64,000 bases of DNA from Streptomyces sp. AC550_RSS872 (lineage in GTDB: Bacteria; Actinomycetota; Actinomycetes; Streptomycetales; Streptomycetaceae): NCBI RefSeq assembly GCF_019049285.1, contig NZ_JAGMUL010000208.1, forward strand, positions 163,901-227,900, given 5' to 3'. The notes below the pieces were generated by a model. It saw only the letters and a program-made list of their open reading frames with translations, was not told the DNA's origin and made no database searches. Shown in pieces: positions 7,600 to 16,178 of the stretch. The position numbers and the translations under genes are program-made. Within the stretch, counting starts at the first letter, position 1, and every line of letters starts with the position of its first letter.

Positions 7600-8361
7600 A
7601 TGGTGAGTGCCAACCGCGTGGACGAGACCTTGTGGATTCGCCGGTTCCATCCGGCGGACTCCGCGACCACCAGGCTCGTCTGCCTCCCACACGCTGGTGG
7701 ATCCGCCCCGTACTTCTTTCCGGTCTCCAAGGCGCTCGCGCCGGAGGTCGACGTGGTGGCCGTGCAGTATCCGGGGCGGCAGGACCGCCGCCAGGAGAAG
7801 TGCATCGAGAGCATTCCCGAGCTGGCCGACGCCGTGACGGCCGAACTGCTGCCGTTGACGGACAAGCCGCTGGTGCTGTTCGGCCACAGCATGGGAGCGA
7901 GCCTCGCGTTCGAGGTGGGCATGCGGCTGGAGAAGGCGGGAACGGTGCCGCTGGCGCTGTTCGCCTCCGGCCGCCGGGCCCCCTCCCGCTACCGCGAGGA
8001 GAACGTCCATCTCCGCAACGACGACGAGATCATCGCCGAGCTGAAGGCGCTGAGCGGGACGCGGTCCGAGGTGCTGGCCGACGAGGAGATCCTGCGCATG
8101 GCGCTGCCGGCGATCCGCGGCGACTACAAGGCGGCGGAGACCTACCGCCACACCGACGGGGTGCGGCTCGCGGCGCCGATCCATGTCCACTACGGGGAGG
8201 ACGACCCCCGGGTCAGCCTTGACGAGGCGCGGGCCTGGGCGGATCACACGACCGGCCACTTCGAGCTCAAGACCTACCCCGGCGGGCACTTCTACCTCAA
8301 TGAGCAGGCGCCCCGGGTCATCGAGGCGATCGCCCGGGTGACGTCGACCGTCACGTCGTAG
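7600..8361 (+). CDS. Type II thioesterase (editing thioesterase of the PKS cluster)
   Basis: A 253-residue alpha/beta hydrolase that removes stalled or wrong acyl groups from PKS carrier proteins. The catalytic triad is visible: Ser97 in GHSMGA, Asp201/202 in the YGEDDP segment, and His230 in PGGHFYL. The N-terminal LVCLPHAGGSA oxyanion motif is typical of type II thioesterases. ATG at 7600 follows AAAGG at 7591-7595; upstream in-frame codons from 7489 overlap the operator boxes and were rejected. It corresponds in position and type to the thioesterase gene of the oligomycin (olm) cluster. It is a single gene ended by a hairpin at 8401. Confidence 0.92.
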   Translation: MVSANRVDETLWIRRFHPADSATTRLVCLPHAGGSAPYFFPVSKALAPEVDVVAVQYPGRQDRRQEKCIESIPELADAVTAELLPLTDKPLVLFGHSMGASLAFEVGMRLEKAGTVPLALFASGRRAPSRYREENVHLRNDDEIIAELKALSGTRSEVLADEEILRMALPAIRGDYKAAETYRHTDGVRLAAPIHVHYGEDDPRVSLDEARAWADHTTGHFELKTYPGGHFYLNEQAPRVIEAIARVTSTVTS

Positions 8362-8400
8362 CACACGAGGGCCTGACCGGCCCTATGGGGAAATTCCGTA

Positions 8401-8423
8401 CAGGGTCCGACGTTCGGGCCCTG
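8401..8423 (+). terminator. Hairpin terminator after the thioesterase gene
   Basis: An 8-bp stem (CAGGGTCC pairing with GGGCCCTG, one G-U) with a 7-base loop, 40 bases after the thioesterase stop and followed by a T-rich stretch (TTCCTTTT). Confidence 0.6.
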
Positions 8424-8486
8424 AGCCCCGTTCCTTTTCATGCCGACAATTAATCCAACTTTTACGTGACCCTTATTTAACTTTCC

Positions 8487-8508
8487 CCTGCCGCGAGTTT
8501 GCGGCAGG
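8487..8508. repeat. Perfect inverted repeat (8-bp stem, 6-base loop)
   Basis: CCTGCCGC, loop GAGTTT, GCGGCAGG. There is no T-run on the plus strand side. It could be a second terminator or a leader hairpin or binding site ahead of the regulator gene. Confidence 0.5.
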
Positions 8509-8585
8509 CTGTCTGATCCGCCCCGACCTGCACGGACTTGGCGTTGGCTGATTCCTTTCCATGCCTGTCCGAAGCCCCTTCGAAG

Positions 8586-8615
8586 TTGACACGTCCGTTG
8601 TACGGATGTTTGGAT
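8586..8615 (+). promoter_or_regulatory. Candidate sigma-70-type promoter for the first LAL regulator
   Basis: A perfect TTGACA at 8586-8591 with TTGGAT at 8610-8615 (18-base spacer), about 90 bases before the regulator start. The -10 is a modest match. Confidence 0.4.
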
Positions 8616-8705
8616 TGTGTGGGTTTTTGGTGTCTGTGAAGTGGTTTTGCGGAACCACCTGGCCAGGTGCTCCTGACCGATTGATAACGGGGTGTTTCGG
8701 CTTTT

Positions 8706-11486
8706 ATGGTCCTCATAGGGAGAGTTCGAGAAAAAGACCGACTCGAAGCTGCCTTTTCATTCGTCCGATCCGCCGGAATGGCGCGAACGGTGGTGGTCGA
8801 GGCGGCCGCAGGCTGTGGAAAGACCGAGCTTCTGGAAGGGCTCGTGCAGCATGTGGAGTCGCTCGGCCTGACGGTTTTGCATACCACTGCGATCGCGGAG
8901 GAGAGAGGTACCCCTCTCAGTGTGCTCCGCGGTCTCGTCAATAGTTCTTCCTTTCCCGACCAGCTGGTGCGGCGATTTCACACATGGGGTGATGCCGCGG
9001 TGCACGGGATTTCCACGGGGGAGGGGGGCGAGATACGGCGCGACGCCGCCTGGTACGAGTTGATGCGCACGTTCTGTGTCGAGGTGCGCGCACTGGCACG
9101 GCGGGAGCCCCTCGTGGTGGCGGTCGACGACATCCAGCACGGCGACGCCGACTCCTTGCGTCAGTTGCTCCATCTGGCCCGGCACTGCTGCAACGTGCCG
9201 TTACTGCTCGTCCTCACGCAGCCGCTGGTCGGGGGCCCGGTGGACGGGGCCTTCGGCGCGCAGCTGCTGAGGCAGCCCCACCTCGAACGGATCCGGCTGC
9301 CGACGCTCGGCCCGGACGACATAGCCGGCTTCCTCGCCGACCTGGGGTACGCGGGAGTCGGCACCGCCATGGCCGAGGAGTGTTTCGCGGTCAGCGGCGG
9401 CAACCCCTTGCTGCTGCGGGCGCTGCTGCACGACACCCCGCTGGAGCCGGGTGACTGCGTCGACGGCCAGGGCCGGGCGCTCCGGGTCGGCCAGGCGTAC
9501 GGCAGGGCTGTCCTGACCTGCCTGGACCGCAGCGGTGAGAAGGTGCGCGACGTCGCCGCCGGACTGGCCGTGCTCGGCGGCGCGTGCACCGAGGAACGGC
9601 TCTCCCGGCTGCTGGACATCTCCGCCGCCGAACTCACCGAGAACCTCCAGGCCCTCCAAGGGGTCGGCATCGTGGCCGGCACGTCCTTCCAGCACCCCGC
9701 GGCGGAGGAAGCGGTCCTGGACTCGCTGGAGCCCTCGCACCGGCTGGGGCTGCACCAGGGTGCCGCGGAGCTGCTGCACGCCGACGGGGCTCCGGCCGAG
9801 CTGGTGGCCGAACACCTCCACAAGGCCGGGCGGACCAAGGCCCCCTGGGCGGCCGGTGTCCTTCAGCAGGCCGCCGAGCAGGCGCTCTCCGAGGACCAGG
9901 CGTGCCGTGCCGTGGCCTATCTCGAACTGGCGCACACCGCCTGCGAGGACCCGCTGCGGCGCACCGAGATCAAGATCAGGCTCGGCACGGTGACCCGTCG
10001 CTTCAGCGTCACCGACGCCGAACGCCATGTCGGCGACGTCCTCCAGGCGCTGCGGGCGGGCCGGCTCGACCCCGCGGACGCGGGCGGCCTCGGCGAGCTG
10101 CTGCTGGCCCACGGGCGGCTGGAGAGCGCGCGCGACCTGCTGGGCCAGCCGGAGCCCGACCCCGACGACGCGACCCGGGCCCGCCGACGCACCGCCGTGG
10201 TCCGTGAGGGCTTCATACGCCGCAGGTTCTGGGGAGCCGGGACCCGGGCGGCCCGGCCCGGCCGCCCGCCCGCCGGCCCTGGGGGGAACGCCCTCTTCGC
10301 CGGGTTCGGAGGCGAGCACACCGGTCGGCGGTCCCAGCACATCGCGGGGGCGGAAGGGGTCCTGGCGATCACCCAGCTGACCGACACCACCTTCGACCCC
10401 GTCGTCGAGGCGATCTGGACCCTGGTCGGCCTCGGCGCGGTGGAGCGTGCCCTGCACTGGTGCGACACGTTCCTGCGGGAGGCGGTGACACGGAACGCAC
10501 CCGGCTGGGAAGCCGTCTTCGCCGCCGTCCGCGCCGAAGCCGCCCTGCACGCGGGCGACCTGGCCGAGGCCGAGCGCGCCGCCCGCCACTGTCTGGGGCT
10601 GCTGCCCGAGCGCCACCGGCCGGCCCTGGAGGCGGCGGTGATCGCACGCCTGGTGACGGTCCAGATCGCGCGGGGGAACCACGAGGAGGCGGCCCGCTCG
10701 CTGAGCCGCCCGGTGTCGGAGTCCCTGCCGGACTCCGTCCACTGGCTGTTCTATCTGCGGGCCCGCGGGCTGTACTACCTGGCCACCCGGCAGTACGACT
10801 CGGCACTGTGGGACTTCCAGGAGGTCGGCCGCGTCGCGGGGCAGTGGGGCACGGACTGGCCCTCGCTGCTGCCCTGGCGCACGGACAAGGCGGAGGTGCT
10901 GCTGCGGCTGGGGGAGCGCGAGCAGGCGCAGCGGCTGGCCGCCGAGCAGCTGGCCATGGCGCAGCACTCCGCACCGCGCATCCGCGGCATCTCCCTGCGC
11001 GTCGAGGGCCTGGCCTCGGAGCCCGGTGCCCGGCTCACCCTGCTCAAGCGGGCCGTGGTGGAGCTGAACCGGGCCGCCGACCCGCTGGAGCTCTCCCGCG
11101 CCCTGTTCGACCTGTCCGACGCCTACCGGGAGTCCGGGCAGACCCGGCAGGCGGTGTCGGCGCTGCGCCAGGCCCGGCAACTGGCCAAGGGCTGCGGGGT
11201 GCCGCCTCCCCGGGACCGGATCGGATCCCCCGACGCCGTCGGGACCGCGGTGGAACGGCCCGTCGCGAACGAACCCGAGCGGCGTGTCCGGTGGGAACGC
11301 CTCAGCGAGTCCGAGCGCCGGGTGGCGGCGCTGGCCGCCCGCGGACACACCAACCGGGAGATCTCCGGACGGCTGCACATCACCATGAGCACGGTGGAGC
11401 AGCATCTGACACGTGTATACAGAAAACTTAAAATAAATGGGCGTGACGAATTGATGTCGGAAGCGTGGGGCGGCGTCAAAGTCTGA
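8706..11486 (+). CDS. LAL-type LuxR family transcriptional activator with in-frame TTA codon
   Basis: A 926-residue pathway regulator. The N-terminal AAA-like ATPase begins right at the start codon with LIGRVREKDRLEAA and has an intact Walker A (AAAGCGKTELL, about residues 30-40) and Walker B (VAVDDIQHGD, about 138-147). A long helical-repeat middle follows, then a C-terminal LuxR HTH (from about residue 866; ARGHTNREISGRL and STVEQHLTRVYRKL). Codon 166 (9201-9203) is TTA, the rare Leu codon read by bldA tRNA, so translation probably depends on bldA. The last 20 codons are unusually AT-rich (AGA, AAA, ATA, AAT). The GGGGTG ribosome site lies 11 bases upstream. It probably corresponds to one of the two olmR regulators and likely activates the PKS operon through the G-rich boxes. 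Confidence 0.92.
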   Translation: MVLIGRVREKDRLEAAFSFVRSAGMARTVVVEAAAGCGKTELLEGLVQHVESLGLTVLHTTAIAEERGTPLSVLRGLVNSSSFPDQLVRRFHTWGDAAVHGISTGEGGEIRRDAAWYELMRTFCVEVRALARREPLVVAVDDIQHGDADSLRQLLHLARHCCNVPLLLVLTQPLVGGPVDGAFGAQLLRQPHLERIRLPTLGPDDIAGFLADLGYAGVGTAMAEECFAVSGGNPLLLRALLHDTPLEPGDCVDGQGRALRVGQAYGRAVLTCLDRSGEKVRDVAAGLAVLGGACTEERLSRLLDISAAELTENLQALQGVGIVAGTSFQHPAAEEAVLDSLEPSHRLGLHQGAAELLHADGAPAELVAEHLHKAGRTKAPWAAGVLQQAAEQALSEDQACRAVAYLELAHTACEDPLRRTEIKIRLGTVTRRFSVTDAERHVGDVLQALRAGRLDPADAGGLGELLLAHGRLESARDLLGQPEPDPDDATRARRRTAVVREGFIRRRFWGAGTRAARPGRPPAGPGGNALFAGFGGEHTGRRSQHIAGAEGVLAITQLTDTTFDPVVEAIWTLVGLGAVERALHWCDTFLREAVTRNAPGWEAVFAAVRAEAALHAGDLAEAERAARHCLGLLPERHRPALEAAVIARLVTVQIARGNHEEAARSLSRPVSESLPDSVHWLFYLRARGLYYLATRQYDSALWDFQEVGRVAGQWGTDWPSLLPWRTDKAEVLLRLGEREQAQRLAAEQLAMAQHSAPRIRGISLRVEGLASEPGARLTLLKRAVVELNRAADPLELSRALFDLSDAYRESGQTRQAVSALRQARQLAKGCGVPPPRDRIGSPDAVGTAVERPVANEPERRVRWERLSESERRVAALAARGHTNREISGRLHITMSTVEQHLTRVYRKLKINGRDELMSEAWGGVKV

Positions 11487-11494
11487 CGAACCGA

Positions 11495-11520
11495 TAGGGG
11501 GGTGCTGAAATATAGGGGTT
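11495..11520 (+). promoter_or_regulatory. Two G-rich boxes between the two LAL regulator genes
   Basis: TAGGGGGGT at 11495-11503 and TATAGGGGTT at 11511-11520, 18 bases apart, in the 95-bp gap between the regulator genes. They suggest that the second regulator gene has its own promoter, controlled by the first regulator or by itself. Confidence 0.5.
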
Positions 11521-11581
11521 GGAGTACTGGGGTCCGCCGCATAAATTCGGAGAAGGTTCTGAACGAAGGCGGGGAGAAAAC

Positions 11582-14365
11582 GTGGAACGGGTGGGCTCCG
11601 GCGGTCATTCGATACTTGTCGAGCGCGATGCGGAAATGGCGGCGCTCATGGATGCGCTGGCGCAGATGGGGCAGGGCAAAGGGAGTGTCCTCATCCTCAA
11701 CGCGGGGCCCGGAGTCGGCAGAACCGCACTGCTCGACGCGTTCCTGCGCAAGGCCGCCGAATCCGGTGCCCGAGTGTGCGCCGCCACGGCCTCGTCCGCC
11801 GAGAAGGGCGTCGAGTACGGCATCGTCGGTCAGCTGTTCCCCCCTGACGGCGGCCTGAGCGCCGGACTGCGGCTCGCCCGCGCGATCGGGCGGCGCGACG
11901 CCGGCCACGACCCGGACGTGGAGGCGCTCTTCGACACCCTGTGCCGGGAGCTGCGGCAGCAGCCGGTGGTGATCGGCGTCGACGACGCCCAGTTCGCCGA
12001 CGCGCCCTCACTGCGGTTCCTGCTCCACCTCGTACGGCGGCTGCGGACCGCCCCGGTGATGATCGTGCTCACCGAGCCCACCGGACCGGACTCCCTGCCC
12101 CCCTCCTTCCAGGCCGAACTCCTGCGCCAGCCCCAGTGCCGGCGGCTCGGTCTGCTGCCGCTCTCCCGGGCCGGGGTCGCCCACGTCGTCGCACCGCATG
12201 TGGACGAGACCGAGGCGACGCGGCTGGCCGCGGACTTCCACGCCGTCAGCGGCGGCAACCCCCTCCTCGTGCAGGCCCTGCTCACCGACCACCGGGACGC
12301 GCACCGGCGGGACCAGGAGGCCACGATCGGCCTGCCCGCCACGGGCGCGGCGTTCGCCAAGGCGTCCCTCGCCTGGGCCTACCGCGACGACCCCGTCCTG
12401 TTCGACGTCGCCTGCGGATTCGCCGTACTGGGGGAATCGGCCACTCCCGCCCTGGTCGCCTGTCTGGCCGACCGCGGCGCCGACGCCGTCGCCCGGGTCA
12501 TGACCGCCCTCGACACGGCCGGACTTCTGGACGGCGGAATCCTGCGCAGTGCCGTCGTCGGCCGGGCCCTGCTGGAACACGTCGACGTCGAGAGCCGAGC
12601 CGAACTGCGGCGGCGCGCGGCCGGACTGCTGCGCGTCGACGGCGCGCCCGCGACCGCCGTGGCCCGCCAGCTGCTGGCCGCCCCCGTGGCCGAACCGTGG
12701 GCCGGGAGCATCCTGCTCGACGCCGCGGACAAGGCCATGCGGGACGGGGAGACGGAGTTCAGCCTCGACTGCCTCCGGCTGGCCGGACAGAACGCCACCA
12801 CCGAACACGAACATGCCGCCGTCGTCATGGCCCGGGTGCGCATCGGCTGGGAGATCGACCCCCGCCTGGTCAGCCCGTGGCTCGACGAACTCGTCGGAGC
12901 CCTCGAACAGGGCAGCCTGCGCAGCGCCGACGCCGCCTGGATCGTCAAGCATCTCGCCTGGCAGGACCGGTTCCCGCAGGCCGCGGAGTGTCTGCGCGCG
13001 CTCACCGAGCGGGCACGACCGGACGCGCCCGGGGCGACGGCCGAACTCCTCGCCGTACGGCACTGGCTGCGGCACTCCTGCCCGCCGCTGGACGCGGACG
13101 CCCCGGACGTCGGGGCCCCGCGCGCCGCGCAGCCCCGCCAGGTGAGCCCCGCCTCGTACGCCGCCGAAGTGCTCGGCCAGGTCCTCGTCGAGGGGCCCGG
13201 CGAGTACACCAGCGGCATGGCGGAGGAGATCCTGCGCGGCTGCCGGTACGGCGAGGCCGCAGTCGAGGACCTGGAGGCGGCGCTCCTCGCCCTGCTCTAC
13301 GCAGACCGTCCCGACCGGGCGGTGTTCTGGTGCGACACGCTGCTGAACCAGGCCGGTGACCGCTCGACGGGCACGTCGGTGGCGATTCTCTCCGGCGTCC
13401 GGGCCGAGATCGCCCTGCGGCAGGGCGCCCTGCACACCGCGGAACAGCATGCGCGCGGCGCCCTGTCGGCCATCTCGCGATCCGGCTGGGGCGTGGCGAT
13501 CGGCTCCCCGCTGGCCGCGCTGGTGCGGGCCGCCACGGCGTCCGGCATGAGCGGGTCGGCCGGGGCCTGGCTGAACCAGGACGTGCCCGAAGGCATGTTC
13601 CAGACCCGGCACGGACTGCTCTACACCCACGCCCGCGGCCACTACCATCTCGCCGTCGACCGTCCGGCCGCCGCCCTGGACGACTTCCTGACCTGCGGAG
13701 ACCTGGCGAAGCAGTGGAGCATGGACGTCCCCACGTTCCTCCCGTGGCGCACCTCGGCGGCGCAGGCGCACCTCGCCCTCGGCAACCCCGGCCAGGCCCG
13801 CACCCTGGTGCGGGAGCAGCTGGCACGGCCCGGGGGATCCACCCCGCGAGCCCGGGGCGTCTCCCTGCGGGTGCTCGCGGCCACCAGCGAACTCGGGCAA
13901 CGGCCCGCCCTGTTGCGGGAGTCGGTCACCCTGCTGGAGAACGCCTCGGACCCGGTGGAGCTCCTCCGCTCCCTGGCCGACCGCTGCCAGGTTCTCCACG
14001 AGGTGGGCGCACCCGCGAAGGCACGGATGACCGCACGCCACGCCAGGAACGTCGCCGACTCCTGCGGCGGGCACCAGTTGTTCCGCAAGCTCTTCAAGGA
14101 CGAAGGGCCCGAGAACACCGTCGAGCCCGACAGCCTCAGCGGCGAGGACCAGGGCTCGGAGAGCCTCACGGCCGCCGAACGGCGGGTCATCGCGCTGGCC
14201 GCCCTCGGCCACTCCAACCGCGAGATCGGCCGCAAGCTGTTCATCACCAAGAGCACCGTCGAGCAACACCTCACCCGCGCCTACCGCAAGCTCGGCGTAC
14301 GCAACAGGACGGACCTGGGTGACCTGCTCGCCGGGACGAACCTTGCGGCCGGGGCGTCCGCCTGA
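11582..14365 (+). CDS. LAL-type LuxR family transcriptional regulator with altered Walker A
   Basis: A 927-residue paralogue of the upstream regulator with the same plan: N-terminal P-loop ATPase, helical-repeat middle, C-terminal LuxR HTH (LTAAERRVIALAALG then SNREIGRKL and KSTVEQHLTRAYRKLG). The P-loop reads NAGPGVGRTALL: the Lys expected before Thr is Arg47, encoded by the rare codon AGA, one base from AAA. Walker B (GVDDAQFAD, about residues 131-139) is kept. ATP binding or hydrolysis may be weakened. The start is GTG at 11582, five bases after GGGGAG; the TTG at 11519 overlaps a regulatory box and lacks a good ribosome site. It probably corresponds to the second olmR gene. It may act with the first regulator. 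Confidence 0.9.
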   Translation: MERVGSGGHSILVERDAEMAALMDALAQMGQGKGSVLILNAGPGVGRTALLDAFLRKAAESGARVCAATASSAEKGVEYGIVGQLFPPDGGLSAGLRLARAIGRRDAGHDPDVEALFDTLCRELRQQPVVIGVDDAQFADAPSLRFLLHLVRRLRTAPVMIVLTEPTGPDSLPPSFQAELLRQPQCRRLGLLPLSRAGVAHVVAPHVDETEATRLAADFHAVSGGNPLLVQALLTDHRDAHRRDQEATIGLPATGAAFAKASLAWAYRDDPVLFDVACGFAVLGESATPALVACLADRGADAVARVMTALDTAGLLDGGILRSAVVGRALLEHVDVESRAELRRRAAGLLRVDGAPATAVARQLLAAPVAEPWAGSILLDAADKAMRDGETEFSLDCLRLAGQNATTEHEHAAVVMARVRIGWEIDPRLVSPWLDELVGALEQGSLRSADAAWIVKHLAWQDRFPQAAECLRALTERARPDAPGATAELLAVRHWLRHSCPPLDADAPDVGAPRAAQPRQVSPASYAAEVLGQVLVEGPGEYTSGMAEEILRGCRYGEAAVEDLEAALLALLYADRPDRAVFWCDTLLNQAGDRSTGTSVAILSGVRAEIALRQGALHTAEQHARGALSAISRSGWGVAIGSPLAALVRAATASGMSGSAGAWLNQDVPEGMFQTRHGLLYTHARGHYHLAVDRPAAALDDFLTCGDLAKQWSMDVPTFLPWRTSAAQAHLALGNPGQARTLVREQLARPGGSTPRARGVSLRVLAATSELGQRPALLRESVTLLENASDPVELLRSLADRCQVLHEVGAPAKARMTARHARNVADSCGGHQLFRKLFKDEGPENTVEPDSLSGEDQGSESLTAAERRVIALAALGHSNREIGRKLFITKSTVEQHLTRAYRKLGVRNRTDLGDLLAGTNLAAGASA

Positions 14366-14717
14366 GGTAGCCGTCCTCGGCGCCGGCAGTGAGGGGCCGG
14401 GTAGTGGTTGAGGCTAGGGGTGGGGCGACCGGACAGTCGTGAGGCGGCGCGGCCCCTGTGATCTCCAGGCGTGGCAGGCGGCAGTCGGCCCAGGAACGAC
14501 CGCGGCCGCCCGCTCGGGGCGCGCTGCCGGCCACCGCAGCGGTCGCCCCGTCCCGGCTGTCGCGCAACCGCCCGGCCGCCGCCGGGGCCGGACACCGGAA
14601 CGCTCGGGAACCCCCCGCCCGAGCGGCGCCGCGCCCCCCGATCTTCCTTCGATTCCCCGGTCCCTGACGCTCCTTCGCAGGCGACCCGCAGTAGACCGAC
14701 AAGAGGAGACCCCCACC
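14366..14717. other. Intergenic region upstream of the P450 gene
   Basis: 352 bases, very G/C-rich, with no supported gene. It starts with the box pair at 14389-14425. The remaining 290 bases show only G/C-rich local inverted stretches; an exact promoter is not evident. The long gap suggests a long untranslated leader or a promoter well downstream of the boxes. Confidence 0.5.
14389..14425 (+). promoter_or_regulatory. Box pair, first copy of a conserved block also present before olmA1
   Basis: GAGGGGCCGG and GCTAGGGGTGGGG joined by the shared segment TAGTGGTTGAG. The same arrangement, with the AGGGG cores again 24 bases apart, occurs at 16057-16093. About 35 of 42 bases are identical by eye. 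It lies about 300 bases before the P450 start. Confidence 0.6.
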
Positions 14718-15914
14718 ATGACCTCCACACCCACCGTGACCGTGCCGACCCCCCGTGAGACCGGTTGTCCCTTCGACGTGCCGAAGTCGTACCGGCAGGC
14801 AGCCGAGGAGGGCCCGGTCGTGAAGGCCGCGACCCTGACCGGCGGCGAGTGCTGGATGGTCACCCGGCACGCGGAGGTCCACGCGGTGCTGAGCGACCGG
14901 CGGTTCAGCGCGGACGCGATGCTGCCCAACTTTCCGCTCATGACCGAGGAACTGCGCAAGATGGTCGGAGAGTCCCGCAAGTCGGCCCCGGAGGTCGACG
15001 ACCAGGAACACATCCGGCGCCGCCGCATGCTGACCGCGGAGTTCAAGGGAAAGCGGGTCGAGGCGCTGCGCCCGCAGATCCAGAGCATGGTCGACGGCAT
15101 CCTGGACGGGATGATCGCCGACGGCGGCCCGGTGGACCTGGTGTCCCGGTTCACGTTGCCCGTGCCGGCCGCGGTCATCTGCCTCCTGCTCGGCGTTCCC
15201 TTCGAGGACCACGAGTTCTTCAAGGATCGCAGCGGCGTGATGCTGGACTTCCAGGCCGGCCCCGAGGCGATGATGAAGGCCCGCGTCGAGCTCACCGAGT
15301 ACATGAACAAGCTCACGGCCGAGAAGCAGCGGCACCCGGACGAGGCGCTCATCAGCACCCTGCTGACCAAGGGCGAACTGGCCACCGAGGACGTGGCCGG
15401 CACCGCACTGCTGTTGCTGCTCGGCGGACTTGAGACGACGTCCAGCATGCTGGCCCTGTCCACCCTCTCCCTGCTGCAGCACCCCGAGCAACTGGCGCTG
15501 CTGCGTGCGGATTCGTCCCTGGTCAAGGGTGCCGTCGAGGAACTGCTGCGCTACCTCACGGTCGTGCAGAACGGCCTCGCACGCGTGGCCCTGGAGGACG
15601 TCGAGATCGGCGGACAGCTGATCAAGGCCGGCGAGGGCGTGCTGTGCATGCTCTCCATCGCCAACCGGGACGAGACGGTCTTCCCCGGCGGCCACGAACT
15701 CGACCTGCAACGCGGCGCCCGCACCCATCTGAGCTTCGGCTACGGCATCCACCAGTGCGTGGGGCAGACACTGGCCCGCGCCGAACTCCAGATCGCCCTG
15801 GAGACGCTGCTGCGCAGGCTGCCGGAGCTGCGGCTGACCGTCCCCATTGAGGAACTGCGCTTCCGCGACGCCCTGGGGTTCTACGGCGTGGAGGAACTGC
15901 CGGTCACCTGGTGA
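14718..15914 (+). CDS. olmB: Cytochrome P450 (probable oligomycin C12 hydroxylase-type)
   Basis: A 398-residue class I bacterial P450, probably acting on the finished macrolide. Seen: I-helix GGLETT (residues 236-241), the K-helix ExxR pair (Glu275/Arg278), and the heme loop FGYGIHQCVG with axial Cys347. The start is ATG at 14718 after AAGAGGAG (14701-14708); longer frames from 14439 run through the promoter region and are not P450-like. The PKS alone would leave C12 unhydroxylated (oligomycin C type). The olm cluster's P450 is known to add the C12 hydroxyl, so that is the likely role here, given the context. No ferredoxin gene is adjacent. A strong hairpin follows it. Confidence 0.88.
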   Translation: MTSTPTVTVPTPRETGCPFDVPKSYRQAAEEGPVVKAATLTGGECWMVTRHAEVHAVLSDRRFSADAMLPNFPLMTEELRKMVGESRKSAPEVDDQEHIRRRRMLTAEFKGKRVEALRPQIQSMVDGILDGMIADGGPVDLVSRFTLPVPAAVICLLLGVPFEDHEFFKDRSGVMLDFQAGPEAMMKARVELTEYMNKLTAEKQRHPDEALISTLLTKGELATEDVAGTALLLLLGGLETTSSMLALSTLSLLQHPEQLALLRADSSLVKGAVEELLRYLTVVQNGLARVALEDVEIGGQLIKAGEGVLCMLSIANRDETVFPGGHELDLQRGARTHLSFGYGIHQCVGQTLARAELQIALETLLRRLPELRLTVPIEELRFRDALGFYGVEELPVTW

Positions 15915-15930
15915 ACGGGTAAAGCACGCC

Positions 15931-15973
15931 GCCGAGCGCCGGCGCACCCCGTAAGGGTGCGCCGCCGCTCGGC
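15931..15973 (+). terminator. Strong hairpin terminator after the P450 gene
   Basis: Two 19-base arms (15931-15949 and 15955-15973) pair with one mismatch around a 5-base loop (CGTAA), 16 bases after the P450 stop. It separates P450 transcription from the PKS operon. Confidence 0.8.
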
Positions 15974-16056
15974 CGTTCCGGCCGCCCCGCCCGGACCCCC
16001 TGGGCAGCGGAAAGACACCGGTCGGCGCATCGACGGAGTCTCACGCCACACCCCGG

Positions 16057-16093
16057 CTAAGGGGTCGGATAGTGGTTGAGGCTAGGGGCGGGA
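16057..16093 (+). promoter_or_regulatory. Box pair upstream of olmA1, second copy of the conserved block
   Basis: CTAAGGGGTCGG and GCTAGGGGCGGG joined by TAGTGGTTGAG. It is a near copy of the block at 14389-14425 and lies about 90-120 bases before the olmA1 start, a good distance for an activator site of the main PKS operon. Confidence 0.65.
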
Positions 16094-16178
16094 CGAGCCG
16101 ATATTCGGAAATGAACTGCGGCTGCACGCACGCCGCGCTGAGCGCGCTTCGCGTATTCCTAGTGAGGTAAGGAAACAC

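Larger units (their letters stand above)
8362..8705. other. AT-rich intergenic region between thioesterase and first LAL regulator
   Basis: 344 bases without a supported gene, and markedly lower in G+C than the surroundings, especially 8430-8490 and 8560-8700. It contains a terminator-like hairpin (8401-8423), a second perfect hairpin (8487-8508) and a candidate promoter (8586-8615). Confidence 0.6.

Noticed and set aside
8383..8403. An imperfect dyad (CTATGGGGAAATTCC...) like a PimM-type PAS-LuxR operator
   Set aside because: The half-site spacing does not fit the PimM consensus, it lies downstream of the thioesterase stop next to a terminator, and no PAS-LuxR regulator is encoded in the window.
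11519..11581. A TTG start for the second LAL regulator
   Set aside because: It overlaps the second G-rich box and lacks a ribosome site; GTG 11582 has GGGGAG at correct spacing and sits closer to the ATPase domain.
14439..14717. A longer start for the P450 gene
   Set aside because: The extra 93 codons are Ala/Arg/Pro-rich and cover the regulatory region; ATG 14718 has a strong ribosome site and gives a normal P450 length.
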